From Phoronis australis (Eukaryota > Phoronida > Phoronidae): a stretch of DNA of 20,154 nucleotides. A program made the translations under genes and the position numbers. The notes under the pieces were generated by a model that did no database searches, was not told the origin of the DNA, and saw nothing but the letters and a program-made list of their open reading frames with translations. The DNA is taken from the NCBI GenBank assembly GCA_002633005.1, contig NMRA01000627.1:129209-149362 (forward strand). The letters run 5' to 3'. Shown here piece by piece: positions 1-8,776 of the stretch. Within the stretch, counting starts at the first letter, position 1, and every line of letters begins with the position of its first letter.

Positions 1-1684
1 CCAATTGGCTTTTATTGGAAACCACAGTGCAGAGCTCAACATCAAAGCTTCAAATCGAGTTTATGTCAATAAAAACAGGCTGTTGCAATTTTCATTACTT
101 CGTTGGCCTTTTTCTGCATGTTTCTCAGTTTTTACAAAAGGGGGCAGCATATGACGAACTTAGGTGTCACAATAAAATGGCTGCCGAAGGCAGTGCACAT
201 TTGAAATAACTCGGCACAAATTAAAGAAAACTTCCGAATCGATGAATGCGGTATATCTGTGAGAGTTAAATCGAATCCTATTCAGATCATAACTTTGAAG
301 TGGAATAATTCGGTGAGTACAACAGCAAGTCGGTTTTATGCTTAGGCGGACGATCATTGGGTTCCCCAGTATACAAAGGTATATTTTGTCGATAGTCTTC
401 ATACAGCTATAGCTGGCTGGCTAAGCTCTTCCCAGTTCAAGCAAATACTCCCACAAGTTTTTTCGATCAGAGAACAATGGGAAGTGTTGTTGCTTCTCGC
501 CAGCCAGTTAAGGGGCTACGTCACGTGTTGCCTAGCTCTTTACTGGTCATCATAATGAAATCCATTGGTGAGAAATTCATAAAAATCTGTACTTAGCACT
601 GGATGGGAGAATTCATCATTTTAGATTTACTGCAAAGTCGGAAGTGAGATTCAGTTGTGAACGATTGAATAACAAGGCTGTGTCAGCTGTTGGATTGTGC
701 TAAGTGTATTTGACTGATAGTAAAATTTGGGTAAACATGTACAGAACAGCTCTCACAAAAATGTTCGGTGAAAAATGCAAGGCACGGTGTATTTGCTTCT
801 GGTATTCTCGTATAAATTTGGGCTCGTAAAAAGTGGCCATCAGTGAAAAAGCTAGATAATCACCTGTACAAGTGAGTCCAATTTCCTACTCATATTTGTT
901 CTTCCTCCACTCATATTTTCATCCGTTTTACATGGAATTCAAGGTCCAACCAAGTGTTGGTTAGCGGGAACATTGTCTTGTTAGCCTCTTGCACATTTAA
1001 GAATAACTGAGCTTTCAAATTGAAACTGTCCAAGCACCTCACACTACGCAAAAAATATTTTTTCTTCAAAAGAACCATTCATTGATCCCAGATAAATTTA
1101 AGAGCCAAACTAGAGTCTTGTTCATATCTGAAGTAACATGTGCTCTGTATGTGATATTTTGTGGCAGACCTATTTTTTCCATGTCTATGGCACGTATTCA
1201 GTGCAAAGCAAACAAATGTCAGGATCATGTGACATTTCTTGGCTGTCCTATTTTTTCCATATTTGGCACTTTTTCAGTGCCAAAGTAGCAAACTCGAATC
1301 GCCCAATAATGGAATTATGCACAAGGTAATCATTTGCTTTTAAATCACTTCATACAAGCCACCCAATGACCCAATACACTGAAAGACACAAACAAGTGAC
1401 TACAGTCTGTGAGGGTGTGACAACGATGCAGTAATAGACAGTTTCCTAGCGCTTAAAAATGCCCAGTATCAGCTTTTTCAGCACAAAATACAGCATAGCA
1501 GGACAGAGCAGAAATATGTTAATTCTAGCGCAATAGCAAATTGGCATGTATTCCTTTAGGTCTCTTTATTTATACTCTATAGCACCTTAGGAATTCTTTT
1601 GTATGAATATTTTTGCATCTTGAATATCCCAAAAGCTAAGCATTTCTTTTTAAACACAGGGTACCAACAGAAAAACAATAAGTT
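1..1684. other. Non-coding stretch, no gene recognised
   Basis: No open frame here has convincing coding character or a good pair of splice sites. A short open stretch on the plus strand ends at a strong GTGAGT donor near 314, but a stop lies just upstream and no usable acceptor falls between them, so it was not called. The only structure seen is a diverged duplication around 1160-1292, listed separately. Confidence 0.5.
1160..1292. repeat. Diverged tandem duplication
   Basis: Two similar segments of about 54 bases lie at about 1160-1213 and 1238-1292. Both carry CCTATTTTTTCCAT, then a GGCAC box, then TTCAGTGC, and both end in AGCAAAC. The period is about 78 bases. Substitutions and small indels separate them, so the duplication is old. 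No coding potential is conserved between them. Confidence 0.5.
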
Positions 1685-1738
1685 CATTAAATTAACATTT
1701 TGTTTTATTTCCATTAAATTAACATTTTGTTTTATTTC
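1685..1738. repeat. Perfect 27-bp tandem duplication
   Basis: The 27-base unit beginning CATTAAATTAACATTTTG and ending TTTATTTC occurs twice head to tail with no mismatch (1685-1711 and 1712-1738). The lack of divergence implies a recent slippage event or a polymorphic short minisatellite. Confidence 0.85.
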
Positions 1739-1860
1739 CATTTTATAATGTGGTCCAACTGTTTGAGTTTAATAAGTTGAATTCTACTAAGAATAACTAG
1801 ATGACATTGTAAACTATAACTTTTCTGCAAATACTTTTGAAATTGAAAAAGTCCAATGCA

Positions 1861-1866
1861 TTTATT
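1861..1866 (-). terminator. Candidate poly(A) signal AATAAA
   Basis: AATAAA on the minus strand overlaps the stop codon of the candidate terminal exon at 1862-2097. A signal overlapping the stop would give an extremely short 3' UTR. The hexamer is common by chance in DNA this AT-rich. Confidence 0.25.
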
Positions 1867-2097
1867 TTGAATCTGTAGCAACTTCTTTACACAATTTTAA
1901 GTTGCCTTTGTAATATTTTATCGTTTTAAGATTCTTAGATGTGAGATACATTTGTCTTCTGCACGTTAAGAAAGTAAAAATATGACCAAAAGTTATTTTT
2001 ATTGGCTGAAAAATTGTAACTTCATGAGCGTGACGGACATACAAATTTCCTGTACGTCTGTCACGCAATTTCTGACTTAACAAATAATCCCTAGGAC
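1862..2097 (-). CDS. Candidate terminal exon, minus strand, unknown protein
   Basis: Not recognised. Read on the minus strand, a TTTTAG acceptor precedes 2097, after which a frame stays open for 77 codons (PRDYLLSQKLRDRRTGNLYV onwards, basic and lysine-rich at the end) to a TAA at 1862-1864. The stop overlaps AATAAA (1861-1866), which could serve as poly(A) signal. The exon would start with two bases completing a codon, so the upstream exon must leave one base. The candidate exon at 3938-3993 can do this in its second frame. A 15-bp hairpin (2028-2066) lies inside, which is unusual for coding sequence. AT-rich DNA gives frames of this length by chance, so this is tentative. Alternative: 3' UTR or non-coding. 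Confidence 0.25.
2028..2066. repeat. Imperfect 15-bp inverted repeat (hairpin)
   Basis: GCGTGACGGACATAC (2028-2042) and GTACGTCTGTCACGC (2052-2066) are reverse complements except at two positions, with a 9-base spacer. Part of the arm, GTGACGGAC followed by CTAC in place of ATAC, recurs near 2203. That suggests a small dispersed repeat or terminus of a degenerate mobile element. Confidence 0.6.
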
Positions 2098-2109
2098 CTA
2101 AAATTTTGG

Positions 2110-2670
2110 TCAGTAGTATTGAGTAACAAATTAAAAGAGAATCTGAAATTATTTTAAGTTTGCTTGAAAACTTTTAACGTAACTATACTTTTAAACTTTT
2201 TTGTGACGGACCTACGGCACCATGATATTCAGAGGTTGACCTTTGACCACAAGTGGTCGATGATGTGCTGAAGTTGAAATGTTTTTTATAAACTTTGGGG
2301 TTCATGTGACTGCACAAATTTGATAGTATTGTGAAATACCCACAATTAGCCTTTTTATGACAATAATTAGCAACACACATGAAAATCGAGCAAATATTTT
2401 AGGGTCAAGTTACCCCCAAAATGGGTCCATTTAGCCAAAAATTTGAAAGTTATAGGGCAATCAAATATGGGTCGTGAAACTAGAGAGAATGGGCTTTCAG
2501 ATGAGACCAGAAATGATAATGAAGACACAACTTTAATTTTTTGTCTCGAGGTTGACCTTTTCATGGAATTGCCCAAAAATGGAATTTGATAGCTTACAAA
2601 ATGGTAAAAATGGAAATTTATGTTTGTTAACATGAATTTCTCTGTTTTTGAAAATTTAAAACCAGTGTCT
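2110..2670. other. Non-coding stretch with nuclear-receptor-like half sites
   Basis: Two short minus-strand frames are open here, but neither has convincing splice sites or composition. TGACCTTTGACC (2237-2248) is a DR1-type direct repeat of a nuclear receptor half site, and GGTTGACCTTTT recurs near 2550. This wording is also common in metazoan interspersed repeats, so the segment may simply be an old repeat. Confidence 0.35.
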
Positions 2671-2683
2671 CAAGTTATACAAC

Positions 2684-2801
2684 CTGATTAATAATGACGG
2701 CGTTGCCTTGGAGACGGGTTATTTGGCTAAAGTTGCTCACTTTCAACCTCTCATAGGTATGTGTCTCAATTTGGGCGTACACAACAAGATTACGGCACAT
2801 A
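2684..2801 (-). CDS. Candidate internal exon, minus strand, unknown protein
   Basis: Not recognised. A pyrimidine-rich acceptor ending TTATTTAG precedes 2801. The frame then reads MCRNLVVYAQIETHTYERLK followed by about 19 residues ending NAVIINQ. A second acceptor, ATTTCAG, lies 24 bases further upstream and gives the same phase. The downstream boundary is weak: either donor GTTGTA after 2684 or an in-frame TAA at 2675-2677, making it a last exon. Composition is mixed hydrophobic and charged, as in a folded protein. The GC-richer part (2700-2720) also contains an RFX X-box-like motif, so it may be regulatory. It cannot be joined in phase with the candidate exons either side. Confidence 0.25.
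2702..2715. promoter_or_regulatory. RFX X-box-like motif
   Basis: GTTGCCTTGGAGAC matches the two-half-site layout of the X-box bound by RFX factors (GTTGCC, two-base spacer, GGNAAC) with one deviation in the second half. RFX sites are typical of ciliary gene promoters. It overlaps a candidate exon, so only one reading may be right. Confidence 0.35.
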
Positions 2802-2869
2802 CTAAATAAGTAAATTAATGTAATTCTGAAATAGCAAACGCAAACATATAGCCTTTCCTGTAGCACTAA

Positions 2870-3445
2870 AATCCAAGTTTACAAAATCTTGCACTGACTT
2901 CCCTCATATCAATTCCTACCGTATTTTCTTTTAAGCAATGTAACAAATTGTTAGGAACAATTGTATTTTACAGATTGGAACCTCTAATTGTAATTTCAGA
3001 AGTATTTTTACTTCTAGCACTTGAAACACACAAGAAGTTAAAAACCTCAGATAGAAAGAAATTAAATTAATAATTACAAATTGTTATCGTTCTTGTCTCA
3101 AAGCATACAAGCAAAATGTGCAAGTTCAGAAACAGAGCTAAGACAAACACCATGTCATGAAATCTGAGACATTTCGCAACTCTGCATACAGAATAGCCTG
3201 TCATGTGGGTGATCAAATTTCAAAGTTTAAATCCACAAAATTGTAAAATAGTTATCAGCATGAAATTACAGCACCAAATCAATACACACTTGTGCTTTGT
3301 GTATATGAAATAGTGCATTACTTCATAACCTGCCCAACAATTGGTATCTATAACTAAATGTGGCACAAAAGATTTTGATCAGATTTAGCTTAAGTCAATA
3401 AATGAACCCTCTGACAAAAGATGAAATTGGATACTCTTAAGATTT
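2870..3445. other. AT-rich stretch, no gene recognised
   Basis: No frame of note, no splice pair and no repeat were found on either strand. If the minus-strand gene is real, this is intron. Confidence 0.4.
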
Positions 3446-3452
3446 TTCATAC

Positions 3453-3582
3453 GATGTTTTTCAGTAGTTTCCCTGTTTTTGAAACACCAACATATTCGCC
3501 AGTTTCAAACATCACCATTTTTGTTTCATTTGCTCTTCCTAACAATACACAGACACACACAATGGAATTCTCAAGTATCAAA
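3453..3582 (-). CDS. Candidate internal exon, minus strand, unknown protein
   Basis: Not recognised with confidence. The frame reads LILENSIVCVCVLLGRANET, then KMVMFETGEYVGVSKTGKLL and KNI, to a GTATGA donor after 3453. Two acceptors are possible: GGATCAG before 3582, or the more pyrimidine-rich TTGTTAG before 3538. With the 3582 start, the single leading base completes the codon left by the candidate exon at 3938-3993, so the two join in frame to 62 codons. The segment alternates hydrophobic strands with a G-x-Y-V-x-x-x-K-x-G-K-L turn, as in beta-trefoil or beta-propeller proteins, but it is far too short to assign a family. It is among the better candidates in the window. Confidence 0.3.
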
Positions 3583-3770
3583 CTGATCCACAGATGGTTA
3601 TGGATGATTGAAGGCTGTTGGAAGGAAATTTTGCTAAGTAACATTTAAATTGATAAAATGTAAACATGACTGACATTGTAAGATAGGTGATCAGAGAGAA
3701 GCAATGAACACTAACTCTATTGATGGCGTAGTTAAATATCTCAGGGAAGATAATCCCCATTGATAATTAC

Positions 3771-3862
3771 GTTAGCGCCGCAATAAGACTGCATTGGTTT
3801 CTTAGCCTCCGTTTAATTCAGTGTACTTCATCAATGACATAACTTTCTCAATTAGCGGCGCT
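3771..3862. repeat. Short GC-rich inverted repeat
   Basis: AGCGCCGC (near 3773) and GCGGCGCT (near 3855) are inverted copies about 80 bases apart in otherwise AT-rich DNA. They could be the ends of a tiny degenerate mobile element, but 8-bp arms are weak support. Confidence 0.25.
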
Positions 3863-3937
3863 GATGTTTTTCAAATTTATGCATTGTAAGACAGTTCAGG
3901 GCTCATGAGCTTTTGACGCCACTCAGACAAAACTCAC

Positions 3938-3993
3938 TGACTTGTGAACAATATCCCATTCTTAAAAATGACTTCATAAATATTAATTTCTGT
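3938..3993 (-). CDS. Candidate internal exon, minus strand, unknown protein
   Basis: Both borders are good: acceptor CTGTTTCAG before 3993 and donor GTGAGT after 3938. The exon is 56 bases and open in two frames. The first reads TEINIYEVIFKNGILFTS plus two bases and continues in frame into the candidate exon at 3453-3582. The second reads QKLIFMKSFLRMGYCSQV plus one base and would fit the terminal exon at 1862-2097. The first frame has an alternating beta-strand pattern. The function is not recognised. Well-bordered short exons also arise by chance in 20 kb of AT-rich DNA. Confidence 0.3.
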
Positions 3994-4169
3994 CTGAAAC
4001 AGACTTGTACAGCACCAGGGATTGACAACATTCTAATATTCTAATCGCTAACACAAAGGCTTTTCCCACTGGCTTTGAAGCTTCATTGTTCCAAGGTCAT
4101 ATTAGTGCTGCCTTGCGATAACTTCGCTCATAACTCTGAAGCTAATGGGAACATTGCCACTTAAATTTG

Positions 4170-4189
4170 GTGTTAACCACAGTTAACAC
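4170..4189. repeat. Perfect 8-bp hairpin
   Basis: GTGTTAAC, a CACA loop, then GTTAACAC. The GTTAAC core is half of an HNF1-like site. It lies just left of repeat copy A1. Confidence 0.4.
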
Positions 4190-4229
4190 GGAAGCTTGAG
4201 TACTAGAGAAGTTAACGCTGTAGGAAAGG

Positions 4230-4905
4230 ACCTACAAAACTAAGTTCATGAACAAAAATTAACACGTCAAAAACCATTTTTCAATTTATAATTGTGCCAT
4301 ATACTGTAGTCAAATATAATCTGTGAAAGTGCTTTTGGTGACATTTTCTATGATAATCTAAATTACAAAAAGTGATCTCTCACAGTAAACGGGATAAGAT
4401 TAAATTCATTCTGTAAAATAATGAAGTTCGCTGATGATCACGGTTATTACCGTCCTTCATTTTTCATTTTCCACAGTCAGTAGAATAATAAATCCAGTTG
4501 GAGCAAGCATGTGTCCAAATAACAAGCCAGCAATATAGTTGGACCTAGTATACCAGGAATCATTCTCAAAAGCAATTATACCCATTTAGTCCACTAAATT
4601 TTTATTCGTGGTCAACTCAACATGAAACTTATACAACTGTTAGAATGCTTTGTTCGGAAGTTCTTGTTGCTCCTACATGAAAGTCACCTTGTCCCACAAC
4701 ACGTACGCAACTCTCATGACACGCGGATACCGGGTATTTCTGATAAAAAGTCCATCACCACAAAGCATGCGTGGATGATTTTTCAGGAAAAGTGGGAAGA
4801 AATAACACCATGGGTGCGTCCTCCGGAACAAAAAAACAATTTGAAGAAATCATTCCCTACAAAACAGTGTTCACGGCGCTTTTTCGGGGACAAAATTCGA
4901 AATCA
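4230..4905 (+). repeat. Dispersed repeat, copy A1
   Basis: This segment is clearly similar to 15870-16578 in the same orientation. Shared blocks in order include CGTCAAAAAC then ATAATTG (about 4265), GTGCTTTTGGT (4330), GCTGAT near 4430, AATAAATCCA then GCAAGCATGT (4480-4515), AAACTTATAC (4624), CATCACCACAAA (4753) and CCATGGGTGC followed by GGAACAAAAA (4808-4835). Between 4440 and 4540 identity is high. Indels shift all reading frames between the copies, so selection on protein is not apparent. It may be an old unclassified transposable element or one half of a segmental duplication. A 107-codon plus-strand frame (4622-4945) falls partly within it but is interrupted by stops in the other copy, so it is not called. 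Confidence 0.65.
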
Positions 4906-4949
4906 CTGTCGCCCAAAGCTCTTTATCGGAAATTCCCGGTGTTAACATA

Positions 4950-5086
4950 GCAAAGATAAGCCAAGAGCTAGTGGCAAATTTGCAGAAGCGAAATGACCAG
5001 AAATTCAGTTTACTGGTTTCTATAACGTACTAAATAGTTACACGACAGCGAAACCAGTTTGTATAATTTGATGCTCACCAACATAC
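4950..5086. other. Non-coding spacer
   Basis: No signal seen. It would be intron if the exon at 5087-5166 is real. Confidence 0.3.
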
Positions 5087-5166
5087 CGTTGTGTAAGGGA
5101 GAACGCTTTATAGAAGAATCAGCATAGCTCAAAGCTATGACAGTGCAGATCGCTCCAGAAATTCGA
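5087..5166 (-). CDS. Candidate internal exon, minus strand, hydrophobic segment
   Basis: A strong acceptor (long pyrimidine run ending TTCTGCAG) precedes 5166 and a GTATGT donor follows 5087. One of three frames is open across all 80 bases and reads RISGAICTVIALSYADSSIK then RSPLHN. The middle of this is hydrophobic enough for part of a membrane segment. Its leading base requires two bases from the upstream exon, whereas the start exon at 6376-6430 leaves one, so a further exon would be needed between them. No family was recognised. Confidence 0.3.
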
Positions 5167-5199
5167 CTGCAGAATGACAAAACAAAGCGGCCCTATTTT

Positions 5200-5860
5200 C
5201 AGACTAGTTGCGATTTTTTTATACGACACTCCTTGATTATAGGTCTATCGGATGCCAATGTCAACAAATGACCTAACTGCGGGAAATCCCTGAAGGCGGA
5301 TTCTAGCTCCATGCTTCCAAGTCGACAGTCCTTCGTTCAGTTGCCCAAATTGACAACTGGCCGTTTTTATATTGCTGGCACCACATGACAAGACACGGTC
5401 TCTTAAGGTCTCTCTATGTGCAAAAGGTACTTATAGCAACACGGCTTGATGAAGGTTTAATCAGTGATTGGCATAATTTGCTTCTGTCATATGGTGGCCC
5501 CATGAGATGGTCACCGTCTCTACTGGGGCTAATTAAGATGATGGTAATGTATCACTAGGCAATTACAATGCCCTGTAATGCCACTGGCAATATTATAGAG
5601 CGAAAATTTACTCAAGTCAAAATACAGCAAATAAAATGAATGAAACATGCATAGATACAAATGGAGTATAACTAAAACATACCATGACTATGGAGACAAT
5701 TTAGTCAACATCATTTGACTATATCCGATATCTGTCGTTGTTTGCTCAAGCTTCCATCACTGGGTGCCATTTTGAGGAGGTTACATGAAAACACTCTTGT
5801 TGACGAACATAAAGTCCGAGGGGCATAAATCTTACAAATTCCACTCGGTGATGTATTAAT
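5200..5860. other. Intron-like stretch, no firm feature
   Basis: No convincing exon. A minus-strand ATG near 5770 with good context opens a 19-codon frame (MAPSDGSLSKQRQISDIVK) ending at a stop without a good donor. Another minus-strand ATG near 5865 opens MGINTSPSGI before a GTAAGA donor, just downstream of the paired E-boxes. Either could belong to an alternative 5' exon, but neither is supported beyond that. Confidence 0.3.
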
Positions 5861-5883
5861 TCCCATGCTATATTTTTACATGT

Positions 5884-5905
5884 GTCACGTGCCAGGTCAC
5901 GTGTT
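5884..5905. promoter_or_regulatory. Paired CACGTG E-boxes
   Basis: CACGTG occurs at 5886-5891 and 5898-5903, each preceded by GT, with 12-bp centre spacing, in the arrangement GTCACGTGCCAGGTCACGTG. This extended form suits bHLH-ZIP factors of the USF/MITF/TFE group, and the spacing places both on nearly the same helix face. Two copies this close are unlikely by chance. They lie downstream of the candidate start exon at 6376-6430 or upstream of an alternative one. Confidence 0.5.
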
Positions 5906-5941
5906 TCGCTCAGTCTTGTACTTGTCCTTGCCTACTGAAAC

Positions 5942-5954
5942 TGACGTGATGTCA
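5942..5954. promoter_or_regulatory. CRE/ATF-like near-palindrome
   Basis: TGACGTGATGTCA pairs a CRE half site (TGACGT) with ATGTCA, as in ATF or bZIP sites with a stretched centre. It lies about 40 bases from the paired E-boxes, making 5880-5960 a small cluster of regulatory motifs. Confidence 0.35.
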
Positions 5955-6375
5955 GCTGAAATACGTTGTGGTTTATCACGCGTGGAATTCTTTGCTAAAG
6001 TCATCTGAATTCCCACAGACATGTTTCATCGAAGATATGTAGAGAACCAGAAAGTGAAAACTTTTTATTCGGTGACCAAGGCCCCTAAATTTCTCCCTAA
6101 TTCAGTTTTGGCAGTTCAAGGGTGAGAATGTCTGACGAGCAAAATTCTGGCTAATACTCTACCCTAGCTTCCCTAACTTGAACTCCTGCATCCGCATATG
6201 GAAATTAGTACAGAAAGTGACGAGGAGTATTGTAGTCCATGTATAGCCAGCCGACGGACTGCGACGTGTTGCCTACTGCCGTAGTTTGTGTGGTAGCCGT
6301 AGGCCTGCTGATCGCAGACACAGATACAAATAGTTTACAGTAATAACGGGGAATATAGCTGCAGAGTAAACTTAC

Positions 6376-6430
6376 GATTCGACGATTCGCCCTCTTCATA
6401 GACTGGCTGAAACTCTGCTTTGGAAGCCAT
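6376..6430 (-). CDS. Candidate first coding exon, minus strand
   Basis: An ATG at 6430-6428 in good context (TTTTCATGG) opens MASKAEFQPVYEEGESSN and one further base before a consensus GTAAGT donor (6375-6370). The encoded stretch is polar and acidic, like the cytosolic N-terminus of many soluble or membrane proteins. It lies at the left edge of a GC-richer region that looks like a promoter (6430-7380). It would start a gene reading leftward. The intron phase (one base left over) fits none of the downstream candidate exons directly. The product is not recognised, but this is one of the better-supported exons here. Confidence 0.4.
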
Positions 6431-7381
6431 GAAAACAACACAAGGCTACAACGCCGCACTCAGAAGTCGAACAGTAAAACTTTAGCCCCTGTTCACTGAC
6501 ACTATCAGTACCACTGCGTTATTTTGGTCTGCAATACGGAAGTCGATGTCGTCCCGGTATCCCTCCTCTAATTAAGTATTATCACGTACAAGAGTTTTGT
6601 CGATATTTTAGCTTTTAAATGGAGAATTTTTCAGGAGTAAGACGAAAACATTAACTGGAATGTATTAAATGATAAAAATAATAAACACGTCGCTTCATAA
6701 CAAGTCACTAATTTACGAAACTAACTACTTGGAAGTTAAAATCACTGCCCACGTGGTTCATCGGCTTGTCAAAAGGTATCGCTAGCAGACACCTTTTCGT
6801 CGCGCACAACATTCAAGCCTGTGTTCAACTTCAAAGTCATGAAAAAAGAATAGAGTCGTTTATTAAGCCAAAAGTGACACCCATAAACTCCATTCTGATA
6901 ACATTATAACCATAGATAACGAGATGTATCAACTTGTGAACTTGTGTCGTTTCATGTTTTAAAGCTAGAACGAAAATCACTGAAAACAAACGACACCCGG
7001 CCCTTTATCAAACCAAAAATTACGGCCCCCGGCGACACCACAGTATAACAACAGAAAACGAAAAGTCTCACTTGCCTTATTTCTCAACTAGGCTATGTGT
7101 ATCAACACCATGCACGCACCCGGCGGAGTTGGGGGGCTTTAACGAGCACCCCCCCTCCCATTTTGGCGAATGGGCAAAAAAGTCCGCCTCAGACGAAGTC
7201 ATTACAAGACATAAAGTCCGAGAAAGCGAGACAAAAGTCGACAGGAATTCGGCGCGAATGCACAGTTCATAGGTCTGCACGTAGTCCCCCCTTTTTAGTC
7301 CCTGTTGTTTTGTTCAGTAAAAGGTCCACACTCGAAAATATAAGTTTAGCGGGGACAAAAATCAAAACAAACATCATCGCT
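6431..7381. promoter_or_regulatory. Possible bidirectional promoter interval
   Basis: This interval separates the minus-strand start exon (6430) from the plus-strand ORF starting at 7382. The right part (about 7015-7300) is richer in CpG than the surroundings, with blocks such as CGGCCCCCGGCGACACC and a G6/C7 pair at 7132-7158 able to form a stem. No TATA box stands out. The divergent layout is inferred from two tentative starts. Confidence 0.3.
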
Positions 7382-7522
7382 ATGGAGGGCAACGAGGGTG
7401 CCGAAGCAACATCTACCAAACTTAGTACGGTACCCATCGAGTACGATCCGCATATGCCTTTAAAGGAACATTTCCTTCGCATGCACTTCCTACGGCAAAT
7501 TAAACACAAGTCATACTATTAA
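7382..7522 (+). CDS. Small 46-codon ORF, unknown
   Basis: An ATG in strong context (CATCGCTATGG) opens 46 codons reading MEGNEGAEATSTKLSTVPIE, then YDPHMPLKEHFLRMHFLRQI and KHKSYY before TAA. The frame is open upstream to 7097 but that part is low-complexity and looks untranslated, so 7382 is preferred. The protein has an acidic, Ser/Thr-rich start and a basic, His-rich helical end, with no signal peptide or membrane span. GC content and codon choice are better than in neighbouring frames, and the location next to promoter-like sequence supports it. No splice donor of quality lies within. It may be a microprotein, the last exon of a gene, or chance. Not recognised. Confidence 0.35.
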   Translation: MEGNEGAEATSTKLSTVPIEYDPHMPLKEHFLRMHFLRQIKHKSYY

Positions 7523-8735
7523 GATTATGTCACAGAAGTGCACACTCCTTTAAATAATTTTGGATAATCAGTATTTAGCTGAAAACGGTATGGCACGGCA
7601 GTTAAATTAGTTCAAAAATCAAGTGTTGTTCATGTCACATCCCAAGCATAAACTTTCATCAGAATCTCGCAAGCACTGAATACATTCGCAATGATTTTCT
7701 AGTTCAGAATTGACCCGAACACCTTTAGCTGGTTTAAACCGCTTTCTTCAGCCACTGATGACTTCGATGTTCTTGTTGTTAACAGAAATAGAGACCTACC
7801 ACGGAAAAGGATTATGTGACCGAATTTATGACATAACAAGGCCCAATTCTATTTTCATTTTTCTTCCAACTAAACAGGACGAAAGGCAATTTTGAAACAC
7901 AAACGGAAAACATGAACTAGTGAAATTCTGCAGAGTAATGAATCTGTAAAATACAATGTAGTAGTTACCAGCAAAATACAACACACAGCACGTTAGAGAG
8001 TAGAGTACGGAAATGCTTATTTGAAATCAGCCTGAAACAAATATAATGTATCAGTGAAACATCATTGGCTCATGAGTTGAAGAACCATCTATCGGTTACA
8101 AATTCTTTAGTAAGACTGCATCTCGTCCAAAACTAAAAAAACAATAAACACAATGTCGGATTTCTAACTAAGGTACCAAACAAAATTATGCCTAGTACGA
8201 ACATCTAATCCCTTGATTTAATATCAGGACAGTAGAAAGCGGGGGAAGTATTGCGCCACGCGTTCTCCAATAAATTTTCAGGCGTACATGTAAAAGGGTC
8301 GAAACCGTGGCGGGTAGAGGGCAGCCAAGAAAAGGAGAACACAAGAGTGTAGAAGAGGGAACGTTTCCTTTCAAGACATTCTGATTTAATCCACTTGGTC
8401 TAAATTTTCTCCTTATCGCACGATAAGTGAGGTTAGGTTTGCAAAGGATTGGCAGTTCGTTGTGATCATGCTCGTCGCAATAAATGACACGCCTTGACAA
8501 GCCAACTTATGAACACGTTAACAAACAGCAACAAACTTTCAAAGTCTAGAGGTTATCTGGTCCAGTTTGATAAAGGAACGGTTTGAGACCATTTTTTAAC
8601 CCCAAGTGGTCTAAATAAAAATGATTTTGGTAATGCCGGGAAGGCATTTTATATCCACTTTAGGTTAACATTTGTCAACTACAGTGCCGAATTTACTCTT
8701 TGTGGGCCCCAGGGCCGATCCACTGAGGACTTTGA
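7523..8735. other. No gene recognised
   Basis: A 102-codon minus-strand frame (8192-8500) is the longest open stretch. It begins MSRRVIYCDEHDHNELPILC and has no recognisable domain and no splice signals; it may be chance or a transposon remnant. AATAAA occurs on the plus strand near 8142. Nothing else was supported. Confidence 0.4.
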
Positions 8736-8736
8736 G

Positions 8737-8738
<2 letters not shown>

Positions 8739-8769
<31 letters not shown>
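8739..8769 (+). repeat. 31-base poly-G tract
   Basis: An uninterrupted run of 31 G, followed by TAAACT and an N at 8776. Such a run can form G-quadruplexes and commonly stops sequencing, so both its length and the adjacent sequence are uncertain. Confidence 0.9.
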
Positions 8770-8770
<1 letters not shown>

Positions 8771-8775
8771 AAACT

Positions 8776-8776
8776 N
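8776..8776. other. Ambiguous base N beside poly-G
   Basis: Single N seven bases after the poly-G tract. Unlike the other two Ns, it is not flanked by a duplication. It probably marks a contig join or a base lost in homopolymer noise. Confidence 0.8.

Noticed and set aside
160-402. 80-codon minus-strand ORF and a plus-strand open stretch ending at a GTGAGT donor near 314
   Set aside because: The minus frame has no supporting signal. The plus stretch has an in-frame stop upstream with no usable acceptor between.
4435-4540. Terminal exon of a membrane protein in repeat A1 (minus-strand frame ending TVENEK and stop)
   Set aside because: All three frames show similar resemblance to copy A2, and indels break every frame, so the similarity is at the DNA level and not evidence of coding.
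4622-4945. 107-codon plus-strand ORF, the longest ATG-started frame apart from the extended 7097-7522 frame
   Set aside because: It lies largely in dispersed repeat A1. The matching part of copy A2 has stops and frame shifts, and no domain is recognisable.
8192-8500. 102-codon minus-strand ORF
   Set aside because: No splice sites, no family resemblance, ordinary composition; left as unrecognised.
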